Source: Neoscytalidium dimidiatum (lineage: Eukaryota > Ascomycota > Dothideomycetes > Botryosphaeriales > Botryosphaeriaceae). Taken from it: a DNA stretch of 64,000 bases. This document shows, in pieces, positions 11,701-21,895 of the stretch. The stretch is taken from assembly GCA_037367355.1 (NCBI GenBank), contig CM074697.1:3782001-3846000 (forward strand), read 5' to 3'. Below the pieces are notes generated by a model. That model searched no databases. It saw only the letters and a list, made by a program, of their open reading frames with translations, and was not told the DNA's origin. Position numbers and translations under genes: made by a program. The first letter of the stretch is position 1; each line of letters opens with the position of its first letter.

Positions 11701-13395
11701 CCCTCCCATCCTGCAAGGTACGCAGTGACCGCTGCAGGAACACGGAGAGACGAACCGAACCCGCACCGACTCGGACGCACATGTGTACATGCGCACCCGC
11801 CAACCACTGCACGTGGGGCTGCGTTCCGATACGGGCGGGTGGCGGATTTTGCCCTCTTCCTGTGCGTGCTCTTCTCACGTCATACGCGTGGAGGGAAGGG
11901 AGTATGTCGGTGGCCTTGGTGCGCTTCGCCGCCGGTCTGGATACGCACGCACGCACGCTCGCTCGCTCGCTCGCACGCGGCGCACGGGTGTTCATCGCCG
12001 TCGGTGTGCCTGAGCGGCGTGGAGGCGCACGCGTTCGAGGCTGCTTGAGAGGAGCGGTGGACTGCTTGCAGACGCATATGTGTGTGTATCTTATGTGGGG
12101 CTTAGGCCCGGCTTTACCGCAGAGCCTCTCTAGTCTCTGTTTCTCTTTGTTCTCGTTTTGCTCCTGAGCTTGACCGCTTACCGCCAACTTTTTTTTTTCC
12201 TCTTCGCCGCGAGAGCGGAAGGTGTGACGAACGGACGAACGTGTCCTTTTGCCCTTTTCCTTAGGGCCTCACCGAACCTTCGGCGTGTTCTTTTCGTTTT
12301 GGTTTGGGCGTGAACTTTCTTCCCCGCCGCGGCGGTCGTGCGGCTGTGGAGCTTGGGCGTGGACGCTAAGGTGTTGGGTGGCGGAGCATTTCTGGAGAAG
12401 GAAGGGGAGGGAGCGGAGTGCGTGAAAGTAGGTTCGGAGTTGGGCGAAGGGAGAGGGGGACGTGTAGGCATGGGCATGGGCGTGGACGTGAATGTGGAGT
12501 GGAGGGCGCAAAGGTTGGAAATTGCGCGTGTAGGGTGTCTGATGTGGGAGACAGGTGAATCGTGATGAGGAACTGAGGCGTGTCATTGCAATGTTGGGAG
12601 CCACTGCCCGCTGTGCTCCTCTTTGCATTGATTTCGCAGGTTGTCAAAGTGCCCTCGTGGGTGCTGTTATTGCTTTCCATGCCAGGTTCGGTCCTGGCGA
12701 CTTGGGAGTGCTGGCAGCCTTCGATGAGATGTTTCATCCACAGTAGGCCGTGAAGCTGCAGATGCGTGCCTGTTCAAAGCTTTGCCATTTCGTGAGAATG
12801 AGTGTCCTCGCTCACGGTCAAAGAGTAAGGCTACGGATATATCTATCACGGCTACCTGGAGACTTCCGAATATACTCACACCTCAAGGCGTTGCAAAAGC
12901 AAGGTCCTGAGCCGATTGGCAGGCTCAATCGTAACAATGGCATTATGCGGAATATTCATCTACGGTATAGTTTCAAGAAAGAGAAAGGGGATTACCGTTG
13001 AGCATGGATCGTTTCGCAATTTCGACTACGTACATACATACACGAAATGCACGACGTCATTGCTCAGAGAGTTTGTTGATGTCGTCACGGCTGGGCCGTC
13101 ATAGACTCGCTTTGGCCGTTCGATTTCTCGAATTCTTAGGCAAATGGCTCCAGAGTAACCGACATTGGCCATTCACGATAGTCCTTCACGTATCTTTCAT
13201 GTCTCGGTGACCCCGTTTCTGTGCCCTTGAAGGTTTCCACAACGCAAGAGGAGGAAACTTAAGGATCTCTGAAGGAAACAATTCGGTTCACTGAACAATA
13301 CAACAAGTATTTTCCTTCGTGCTCTTTTTCCGCCTCCTCTTTCTCTTCCCCGATGCTTGTGGTTTCTGGTCTTGCCTACGAGGCTGCCTGCAAAT

Positions 13396-14529
13396 TCAGT
13401 GAGCACGCGATCTGTACTGGCCTAGGGTGTGTTGCTTATGGCAATGAGGAACATACTCGGCGGATACATGCTGGAACAGTACTCGGCTTGTCGGCCTGTC
13501 TTTCACTCTGTACCGGCACGCCCACCGTATCAGCTTATTCATGTTGCGGCCGTACTTCTCAGGGCAGCCCCAGTTGTTATTAATATGTCTAGGTGATGTC
13601 GCCAGCCTGGTGACACAGGACATAATGGCTCCGAGCCCGTAGACGTCGCTCGCGAGGACGATGTTAGGAGATTCGGGAGGACGCCAGCGGGGGTCTCCGG
13701 GGGAGTTTCGTGACCCTATGGGTCGATTGAGGAGCTCGACTTCGGCTCTGTAGCTGGTGGCCCAGTCTGTTGATTCATTTCAGTTATAAAGATCATATCT
13801 AATGGTGGAATAGGCGACCAGAAAAGAAGGAGGGGGTAACCAAGGAAAGCCGTTGTGAAAAGAGGCGTCGGAAAATTCGAGAGGGGAGCCACAAAGGAGA
13901 CAAAGACGCACCAAAATCACCGAGTATAGCGGAAATGCCACCGGGCTTCTTGTCATTACGTTGTAAGAAAATATTCTCACATTTCAAGTCACGGTGCATA
14001 ATGGGAGACCACTTTGGAGGGGTAGCTTCTGGAGCGCGGATGCCGTGGTGACAGTATGCAAGAGCGGCGCAAATGTCATGGAATATACTCCATGCAACAT
14101 CAACGCTAATGGTTTTACCTCTTCGCTGGTGCCTGTGAAGCATTTTAGTAAATTAACCGTTATAAATGCGGACCGCAGTATGAGTGGAAGTACACGATAC
14201 GCGGTGGCCTGTTGATAGACTTACTCTTTGATGTATTCCCTCAAGTCCCCTTTCCTGTAATAACTAAGATATATAGCGCCGCGCTCATGACCACTGAATC
14301 TTGAATCGATGTAGCTGTCTCGGATTTTGGTAATATTTGGATGGTCAAGAACGGATAACGCGCGATATTCCCTACCGAGCCTATTGACTTCGAGGTTTCC
14401 CTTCGCAGTTTTTGCAACGTATTTTTTCCCATTACCACTGCGCTTGACTATCCAAACACTACATGAACTCTGTGCACCTTGTAGCTTACGAACTTTACTA
14501 TAGCTGTGATCAGGACGTAAATTCACCAT
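13396..14529 (-). CDS. Small divergent Ser/Thr protein kinase, NIMA-like, with altered DFG
   Basis: Modelled exons 14529-14225, 14132-13912 and 13766-13396 (introns 92 and 145 bp) join in frame to 298 residues, little more than a kinase domain. N-lobe: a poor glycine loop (LQGAQSSCSVWIV), the VAK lysine in KKYVAKTAKG, the helix-C Glu in LGREYRAL and the hinge YLSYYRKGDLREYI. C-lobe: catalytic loop MHRDLKCENIFLQ, an APE-like WRPPESP, the helix-F motif DVYGLGAIM and a terminal RYRVKDRPTS. Intron 1 ends with a good TACTAA branch site. The junction of exons 2 and 3 falls inside the metal-binding motif: the only phase-keeping GTGCGT...CAACAG splice gives GDFDWA instead of DFG, whereas unspliced DNA reads GDFGAS and then loses homology. 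Activity is therefore uncertain. It sits alone in a lower-GC stretch. The fold is secure; subfamily and exact splice are not. Confidence 0.72.
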
Positions 14530-16792
14530 TCGAAACGTTGACGCTCGTCTTTCTCTGGTGGTCTAATTTTCTCTCTCTTTTTTTTTTTTTTTGTATTTCT
14601 TCTTTCTTGGATGCAACGAATATTAGTGTATAGAAACCAAATTACGTAGAAGAAACGCAGTGGGCACAAGATCCGTGAGAGGCTATACTTATGGTATTTG
14701 GAGGGTGACGTCGCTTGCTCATGAATGTCTGAATATGCCCACAGATGGGCTACATCAGAAGCTTCCTTACTATAATGGCCTACTTTTCGAAAGTCTGCTG
14801 TTTCCTAAGAGTAGCTTTCCACATGATGTATATAGTAATGGAACGAGTGGGCAAAAGAAACGGAGTACTACATGAGGCAATCTTGTATTGAGTATCTGCC
14901 ATTATGAAACTTGAAAAGGTATTTTAATGGAGTGTCCTGTGCTTCCGTAGTAACAAGTTCGGTTTGTCTGTTTTCCGGCCTTTCACCCTTGCCTTTAGAA
15001 CAAGCGTGTTTGTACTGCAAAGCCAACTGATAAGTTGTACAGCTGGAGGACAGCTATTAGAATCAAGAAGATAAGATTGATGACAGCGATCTTGCCACTC
15101 GGCTTTGATGCGCATATGACCGGCTCTCTTCCGCTCACTGTATCAGCTTCATCCACTCGTCCCGAAAAACTGGACCACTTCGTGGGACAATGCTTTCACG
15201 AATAATAAGGAGGTCTACCAGCTCGAGGTTCATTTCCTTGCTCTATTTCAGTTGCTTACAACCCTGATCGGGTGTATTTAACGTCAAAGTATTCGTTTAT
15301 TGAGGGCACTGACATTGTTGGAAACGAGACCAGCGTCTGGAGTATGATGTTTAAATGGAGCCTAGTTAAAATATAGACACAGTTGAAGTATAGGGAACAA
15401 AAGATGACAACTCAGACGTTCACGGTGTTTCTCTATAATGATAATGGTGATATGCGGGTAGGAGGAGGATGCGGTGAAGAGGGTTGATCGGGAGAAGGTA
15501 ATGCTGAATGAAGGGTGTCAGGTATGTTTGAGGCCGGGAATGATGTCTGTCGGGCAGGGCTGATATTCATTTGCTTTATATGGCAGTAGGAAACATATAA
15601 TGTGAGGTTTGGAACACCTCTACAAGCTGCGCAAACAAAGTTTATTCCTACTCTTTCGGTCCCAATTTCGAATGTTTAAAAATTCTCATGAAATCTCAAT
15701 TCGCGGAGATCACTATGATCACCATAGATTTCCATTTCTGCTGGTGGATTGAGTAAGACCATATCCATTGGTTTCGGAACGATTGGCCAAGATGTTGAGA
15801 GAAAGGGTGCTAGGTAGTGGAGAATCAGACTGCTCATGCGTTCTCTAGATAATTGGACTGTGAACTTCCACATTTTCCCTATTGATTCCCCCCCACAACC
15901 TCCGAGTTCTTTCGTAATATGATTTTCGATCGCAAGTCTTTGAGAATGTGCTGCAGAGTCTAGACGTCACAATGCGCCAAGATCAATCCAACCAAGTGAG
16001 GACAGGAGCACACGTGCAGCGACAGGCCGGTTTCGGCAAAGCGATCGCCGTGAGCCGCGTCGCCTCGCGCACCTCGCTTGCAGGTCGCATCCTGCCCCGA
16101 CTCATTCTCGCCATGGCACAGCTCTGATCTCCAGGCGACGAAGAAACGAATCTCTATCGTACCCTCAGGGTGCTCAATGGCAAAGTCTGGAGGCTGATAG
16201 TCGGGCGCCGCCGACGCTGCACCGCTTACTACACAGCTTGCCATCTCTTCTCCGCAGTGCAAAAGCCTATCTCCCGCACCCCTGCGGCGATCGTTGGCTC
16301 TCCAGGCACTTCCATTGGCCTTCCTCAGCATGCCCATTCCATAGCCTCCGCATACTACTGCTCAAAAGGGGAGGTACTTCGGCAGGGCGATGCCGCGTAC
16401 CTGGATTTCGCTCCCTCCGACCGCTGCATGTGCGCAAGCCTATCAACGCCACAAGAGCACGCTGTTTCGTGCAGCAATGAATTTATCATGATGGTGGCGA
16501 GTGCCGGGTAGACAGATAGGAGACAGACGGCAAGCTCAGGCAAGCTCACACCAACCGGACTCGCCATTGGCCCAATGCTGTGTAAGCTCGACGTCTTTGA
16601 GCTGTTCCCCGCGCAGCTCTCCTGGCAGCATCCCCGTCGTGGCAAGGATGACATGCAGGGACTGCACTTCGAGAACGCGGATTCTATAAATTGTTCGCTC
16701 TCCCGTTTCTTCCGCTCGCGTCCGTATTTTGTAGTCGCACTGCTTCGCCGTTCAGCCCAATTGCTCTCGCGCTTTCTCCGCAACATTCCAGG
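14530..16792. other. Gene-free interval, lower GC, then GC-rich near SurE promoter
   Basis: From 14,530 to about 15,950 the DNA is AT-richer, with a T-run at 14579-14592. A minus-strand frame of 65 codons at 15676-15873 looks protein-like near its end, but I recognise no family and see no partner exon. From 15,960 the composition becomes GC-rich and leads into the SurE promoter; frames there are short and overlap on both strands. Confidence 0.5.
16685..16690 (+). promoter_or_regulatory. TATA box of the SurE-type phosphatase gene
   Basis: TATAAA in the context TTCTATAAATTG, 108 bp upstream of the ATG at 16793 and followed by a pyrimidine-rich leader. The spacing is typical of TATA-containing fungal promoters. 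Confidence 0.55.
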
Positions 16793-18180
16793 ATGCGTCT
16801 ATCTTTCGCCTCCGCTGCCTTTGCGGCGCTGTCCTGCTCGCAATCCGCACAGGCATTGAACATCCTGCTCAACAATGACGACGGCTGGGCCAGCGCAAAC
16901 ATCCGCGAGACGTACCGCCTGCTGAAAGAAGCCGGCCACGATGTCCTCATGGTCGCGCCCGTCGTCGACAACTCCGGCCAGGGAGGCAGGGTAAGCGAGC
17001 ACTCCTGCGCATCCACCAGCCTTCAAATTCCCATAATAGGACCAAAAAAAAAAAAAAAAAAGAGAGAGATAGAGAGGTACTGAGCATAAACTCCGCAGGC
17101 AGTCTTCTCCACCTCCGCAAACCTCACCACCAACGGCGAATTCGACTCGGTCCTCGCGGGCGCCCCCGCCCTCGGCCACGACCCTCTCGACGACCACATC
17201 TGGTACTACAACGGCACGCCCGCCGCCTGCACCTTCGTCAACCTCGACTACGTCATGCCGCGCATCTGGCCCAACGTCTCCGCGCCCGACCTCCTCATCG
17301 CCGGCCCCAACGTCGGCCAGAACTTGGGCCCTTTCCTGTACACCCTGTCCGGCACCATGGGCGCGACCTACGCCGCCGTCGGCCGGGGCGTGCCGGCGAT
17401 CGCGTTTTCGGCGGCCAGCAATGGCGGCCAGAGGAGCTACGAGTGGGTCAACGAGACGACGGCCAGCGGGTATCCCGATCCGGCGACGATTAGCGCCGAG
17501 TTGACGGTGAAGCTGGTGCAGCAGTTGGCTGACGCGACGCCCAAGGGGGAGAGGATTCTGCCGTTGGGTTACGGAATCAAGTACGTGGATATACACCCTC
17601 TTGAGTCTTTTGGTCATGAGGAGAATTTTAGAGAAGCAGTGAAGATGGCTGGGAGACGGGAGAGAGGGGCGGCGGGAAAGGATGGACGAACTGGCTGAGA
17701 GACCGTGCTGACTGTTTGTTTCCGTGCGTAGCGTCAACTTCCCCGCCATCACGTCCTTCACCAACGACTCCTGTGTCGATCCGCCATACATCCTCACCCG
17801 CCTCACTGGCGGCGCTCTGTCCGACATCGCCGTCTACAACGAGACGACGAAGCTTTTCCGCTACGGCGATATCGTCGGCGCCGGCGTCAACATCTGCATC
17901 AATGGTGACTGCAGCCTGCCCGGCGAGACCGAAGTGATAGCTAGTGGCTGCCGTAGCGCCGTCAGTGTTTTTACGGTTGATTACGACGCGCCGGTTGGCA
18001 GGAATACGACGAGCGTGCAGAAGAAGCTCAAGCCGCTCGTCCAGGAGGAGAAGGGCTTGAAGAAGAGGAGTGCAAGTAGGCTTATCCGAAACTGTGATTG
18101 TTGTGTCTAAAGCGCTGACCTCACACGTCGCAGGCGTGAACGAAGTGAATCAGCATCCTTATCCCTGGAGGCATGAGTAA
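16793..18180 (+). CDS. Secreted SurE-family acid phosphatase / nucleotidase
   Basis: Four exons: 16793-16990, 17099-17580, 17732-18075 and 18134-18180, 356 residues. The last intron (58 bp) replaces a read-through to 18110 and yields a short tail ending PYPWRHE; an alternative 3' end without it remains possible. A signal peptide is evident (MRLSFASAAFAALSCSQSAQA). The mature protein starts at once with the SurE core LNILLNNDDGW, carrying the metal-binding Asp-Asp pair, followed by APVVDNSGQGG, the GPNVGQN loop and the SGTMGAT segment. SurE proteins are metal-dependent phosphatases acting on nucleotides and other phosphomonoesters; fungal versions are often secreted or vacuolar acid phosphatases. 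Intron 1 contains an A-run and a GA-rich tract. The C-terminal half (FTNDSCVDPPYILTRLTGG) is the fungal extension beyond the SurE core. Confidence 0.9.
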
Positions 18181-19271
18181 AAAAGGTCATATCTGTTCCA
18201 GAAGTCCGGTAGGAAAGCACCAAGTATCTTGTAATCACGAATTAAAACTTCAAAGCTGTAAGGTTTCAATTACGATTTGAACAATCTTGTCTTAAAGAGC
18301 CTCTTTGGGCTCTTAGACCGTGGGATGGCTACAAGATAAGTGAAGCTACCCCTCCCGCAGCTCTGCCCCACGCCTGTGCCGCCACCTCTTCTGCCATGTG
18401 CATCATGATCGAAAGCCCAGTTACACATTTCGTGTCAGTCAACGCTTGTTGAAAGTGCTTTTCACCCTACACCTCCTCACATTAGGAGTGAGAGGAGAAT
18501 AGGTGAGCGCACGAAGGGTATTGCGTCGGTGAAGTCCCTTCACGGTTGCCTCGTGAACGTACGAAGAGTTAGCTACATGCAAAATTCCCAACTACGAACG
18601 GTAGGTCTAGGGTGATTAGGAATTAAACCATGTATATAAAGTGAATCCGCCAGTTTCCTCAACATGACGGTTAGTGTATGGAGCAGCCTCCGGGCCTATG
18701 CCATGCCACCGGGACCTTAAAGACATTAAAGCCCAAGGGTCTGTGATCTTTCCTAAAAGGGTTACCTGGATAGCCGAGATCTCCATTCGCGGGGTTCAAG
18801 CGTTCGAATCTTGTCGGTGTCACACTACGGTTCCTGCACCGGCAGCCAAGATTCCTCGCAGGATGTGAGGTCACGAGCCTAAGAGGTGTCTTTTTGCCCT
18901 TTTTTTTTTTTGTAAAAACCTGTCTATTAATTCTACACTCATTCATTAATTTTATCGTCACCATAAGCCATCTGTTAGAGGCTGTACCTTCTTTATGCCT
19001 ATCTGTCTTTAATCTGGATTACTAGACACGCACCTTTAGGTGGCCTTCAGGCCAAGAGATACTATCCGGACTTGCTGAAACTTACTCTTAGCACGGACAG
19101 CTGAAGTAGCTGTCCGGACCTAACTGTAATATCTATGCACAGCTTTTACATCCTGATGACTGTTTCCATTTTCCCACGACTTCACCTGTTCATGACTTCA
19201 CCCGCTCATTACTTCATCTGAGAAGTTTCGTACTGATCCGACTTCAGATTCCTTTAAACACCCACCCAGCT
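18181..19271. other. Intergenic, AT-richer, with hairpin-forming inverted repeats
   Basis: No coding sequence is supportable. A 7-bp stem hairpin (AAGAGCC...GGCTCTT, about 18296-18315) and a 9-bp stem hairpin (19094-19116) are present. The second lies in the region of convergent 3' ends of the SurE and DUF3176 genes. The sequence could be an old transposon remnant but shows no terminal repeats I can pair. Confidence 0.45.
19094..19116. repeat. Perfect 9-bp inverted repeat with 5-nt loop
   Basis: CGGACAGCT, spacer GAAGT, AGCTGTCCG: a perfect stem. There is no T-run after it, so a bacterial-type terminator reading is inappropriate; it is simply a stable hairpin in fungal intergenic DNA. Confidence 0.8.
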
Positions 19272-21357
19272 TCATCCTCTCACGAGCCTCACATCTCCCT
19301 CGGAGCTCCTGCGCAGCCTTTCTCTGATCGCTTCTGCCCTGCATTTCATCTCGCACCGCCTTTCCAGCAAACCCTCACTGAGCTCACGCCTCTCGTCCTC
19401 TCCCAAGTCTTCCGGCGTGAACCCGTGAAACATGAACGGAAGAAGCCCAGATTTCCAGAGCGACACCCTCTGTCGGGATGTGAGGAGGAGCGTGGCGATA
19501 AGAAAGGTGGTACTCAGCAGCACAAGTGCGACGGGAAGGACAAGCCAGACCCATTCGATGACGATGTATGTGTCCGGATCCCAGATGATTCCCTGTGCCA
19601 CGGTTGCGTTGCGGCCGGTGCGGAGTACATTGGTTATGCTGTTCGCCACATTTTCCACGAGATGGGTCATATTGGCCGGGTATTCCAGTGCGTCGCCGAT
19701 CATGATGGCCGCGTCGCCATACTCCGCCAGGTGTGTAAAGAACGTCTTCATGGCGGAGTCGTCCTGCGTTGAAACAAGGAATGTGCTGTCATTTAAGGGA
19801 GGTAAAGGCGCTCTTCCTTCTTGCCAGTCATACGTTGGAACTGGGACAAGCGCCCAGAAGTTCTGCCCCTCGTAGTCTTCTACATTGGCTGGTGTGACTT
19901 TGCGACCAGATGATTCTTTTACAGGTATACCATGGACCTTGAGAGGTTGCAGGGGATCTTCCACCTGCTAAATGGTTAGTATGCGCTGCTCAAATGGCGC
20001 GGATATCCGGGGTCACTACTCTGACATCTTTGTACTGCTTCACGCACCAGTCAATGTGTCATTCGATAACATCCCATTGCGCGTACTCAGCTGGAGTTGT
20101 TGGAACCGACTTCAACTGTGCAACCGAAAAAAGGGCCATGACCTCCATGACCGGAGATTTGCGAATGATGCCGTGAACATTTTCTTGAAAAAAATTGCTC
20201 GGATCCATTTCCCGTAGCCCTGCCAAAGTCGATAGAGACTCCGTCTGCGGTAAAGAAATATGTTCGATTCTCCTCATTTCGGACAACCGTCGAGTTTGTT
20301 ACGTTGGCGCATGTGCTGCAAGCTCACAGCGAAGAAAAGTCAGGCCATGTGCAAGTCCCAGATGGACAGACGAAGCCGAACGTGGAATCAAGATTGAAAA
20401 TTGCGTTGAAAGCTGCACATTGGATCCTCACGTCCGCCGCCTTCACTAAAATGATTGTCAGCGATACATGTGTGGTATAAACTGTGGCCTACTCTGTAAA
20501 TCTGTTTCCCCGCTGTTGCTGAATGTTCCTGAATCGTAAGAGTTCGCGACCGAAATAGAAGCATTCGCACCTGTTCTGGGAATCTTACGGGTTTCCATTG
20601 CGACAATTTGTTGCGAAAAGGAGCTCATCGCCTGTGAAATAATGGTAAGAGAAGCGCCACATAGCGCAAGTACCGACCGGAGCCTTATTCTTCACAAGAA
20701 CATGATCGAGCCCCATGGACCTCGGCTAGCATTATCAAACGCCTCCAACTCGTCGAGGAGCCGTGAATTTGACTGGAGATATGCTTATTTGAGCTGGCTT
20801 ATGCCTTCCGCAAGTGGAAGCAGCATTGAAGTTTTGGCGACGGTGATCAAGGCTGAGATGATGGTGCTGGGGTTAATGGTGAACGCCCATTTCGACAGCG
20901 ACGAATCGTGCAAATGCAAGCCGAGGATGACTACTGCAGCCGTGCATATGATGCTTAAAAAGGCGCCCAGGATCTCCCACAGCCACCAGTCCTCCAAAAT
21001 TGTTCCGGAACGAGACCGAGAAATGCGTTTGTCCGCTGCTTTCAGAAAATTTACGTCGCTGGAAGTACAGAACTCCCTCGCTGTTGCCCGTGCACCTTAG
21101 CTTGCCTTGGTAGCGATCCTCGAATACCTCGTGCAGGTAGTTTCTGACATGTAGGACCTCCTGATATGGACCAGCGGATAGAGATAGGGGTCTGTCTCGG
21201 CGAGCACAGGGGTGCTAGCTTCTCCGAGTTCTTCTGTCAAGTTCTCTCTAGATACCCTTGCTTCATCATGACAGGACTGGGTGTCTCCTTCGAGGGAGTT
21301 TAAGCTGATGGTCTCAACGCTGAAACATCGGCAAATTTAGAGGAGCTCAGCATCCAT
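19272..21357 (-). pseudogene. Broken DUF3176-family membrane protein gene
   Basis: Family landmarks can be followed in order on the minus strand. They are a WLWEILG membrane block (about 20,990), an AFDNASRGPWGS motif, a FSQQIV segment, the cysteine motif CPSGTCTWPDFSSL, a DWCVKQYKDV segment, and the last exon ending with a membrane helix (IEWVWLVLP) then WKSGLLPFMFHG. DUF3176 proteins are fungal multi-pass membrane proteins of unknown function. This copy is interrupted. In-frame stops lie at 20785-20787 (TAA, at a conserved Trp), 20692-20694 (TGA, where a Trp is expected) and 20324-20326 (TGA after SSL). The frame changes near 20,200, and a further TGA sits where a Cys is expected just before the last intron. 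Small introns with good branch sites remain. The 5' end is uncertain; the frame can be followed to an ATG at 21357, with another stop or a short intron near 21,077. Confidence 0.8.
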
Positions 21358-21895
21358 TGTGAGCGGTTTCAATAGATTGATAAAGACGAGAACGCCAGTC
21401 AATTTAGTTTTCCGGAATGGCCTTGAATATATGAAGTATAGAAATATAACCTTGTCATTCACTGAGCGTATAATGCGAGATATAAATTGGTCTGCGCACA
21501 ACCCTTTGCTGGAAGAAAGGCTGTGTTCTGGGTTACGCAGAGCGGAATCTATGTGGTTACTATGTGACCGAATTTGGAGTAGTCGTTCACCAGAGGGAAC
21601 GCCTAAAGACCACAAAAAGATTTCTAACCCTTATGAATAATGAGGAAAACCGGCACCCCGCACAAGGCCGAAATGGAACTGAAAGCCTTGTAGGAGAGAC
21701 TAGTGCAACAGCCAAAATCTCAGCTGGCCAGTCTCTGGTTAACCTGTTATTTGCGTTCCTGTTGGCTCCATCGCCCCTTACGCCAGCCGCACGGCGTAAA
21801 ACAAAACGAGGAGCATCCTGCGCCAATTTCCGACATACTTCATTATGATATTGACAATAGAGCTCTATGCTAATTAAGCTCTTCTACTCCTGTAC
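21358..21895. other. Intergenic interval, nothing recognised
   Basis: About 540 bp between the presumed start of the DUF3176 relic and the stop of the CDF transporter, both on the minus strand. Short frames only, with no domain. Confidence 0.5.

Larger units (their letters stand above)
7530..13395. other. Long gene-free GC-rich region with simple repeats
   Basis: Nearly 6 kb with no reading frame I can support. The first 150 bp is the H+-ATPase 3' UTR. Longer open frames between about 9670-10530 and 11240-12170 translate to Ser/Pro/Arg/Cys-rich sequences overlapping frames on the other strand, without domains. Simple repeats present: a 7-bp CAGCACT-type array (9534-9578), a GGC run (10637-10670), (CT)12 at 11677-11700, and an ACGC/GCTC run (about 11946-11979). 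The stretch at about 11,000-12,200 is pyrimidine-rich with splice-site-like GTAAGT near 11587, so an untranslated transcript there cannot be excluded. From about 12,600 the GC content falls towards the kinase gene. Confidence 0.55.

Noticed and set aside
9670..12187. Several frames of 200-310 codons on both strands
   Set aside because: They overlap each other, are Ser/Pro/Arg/Cys-rich, run through microsatellites and show no recognisable domain.
18780..18845. tRNA-like T-loop sequence GTTCGAATC
   Set aside because: The arms next to it do not pair into a T-stem and no acceptor or anticodon stem could be built.
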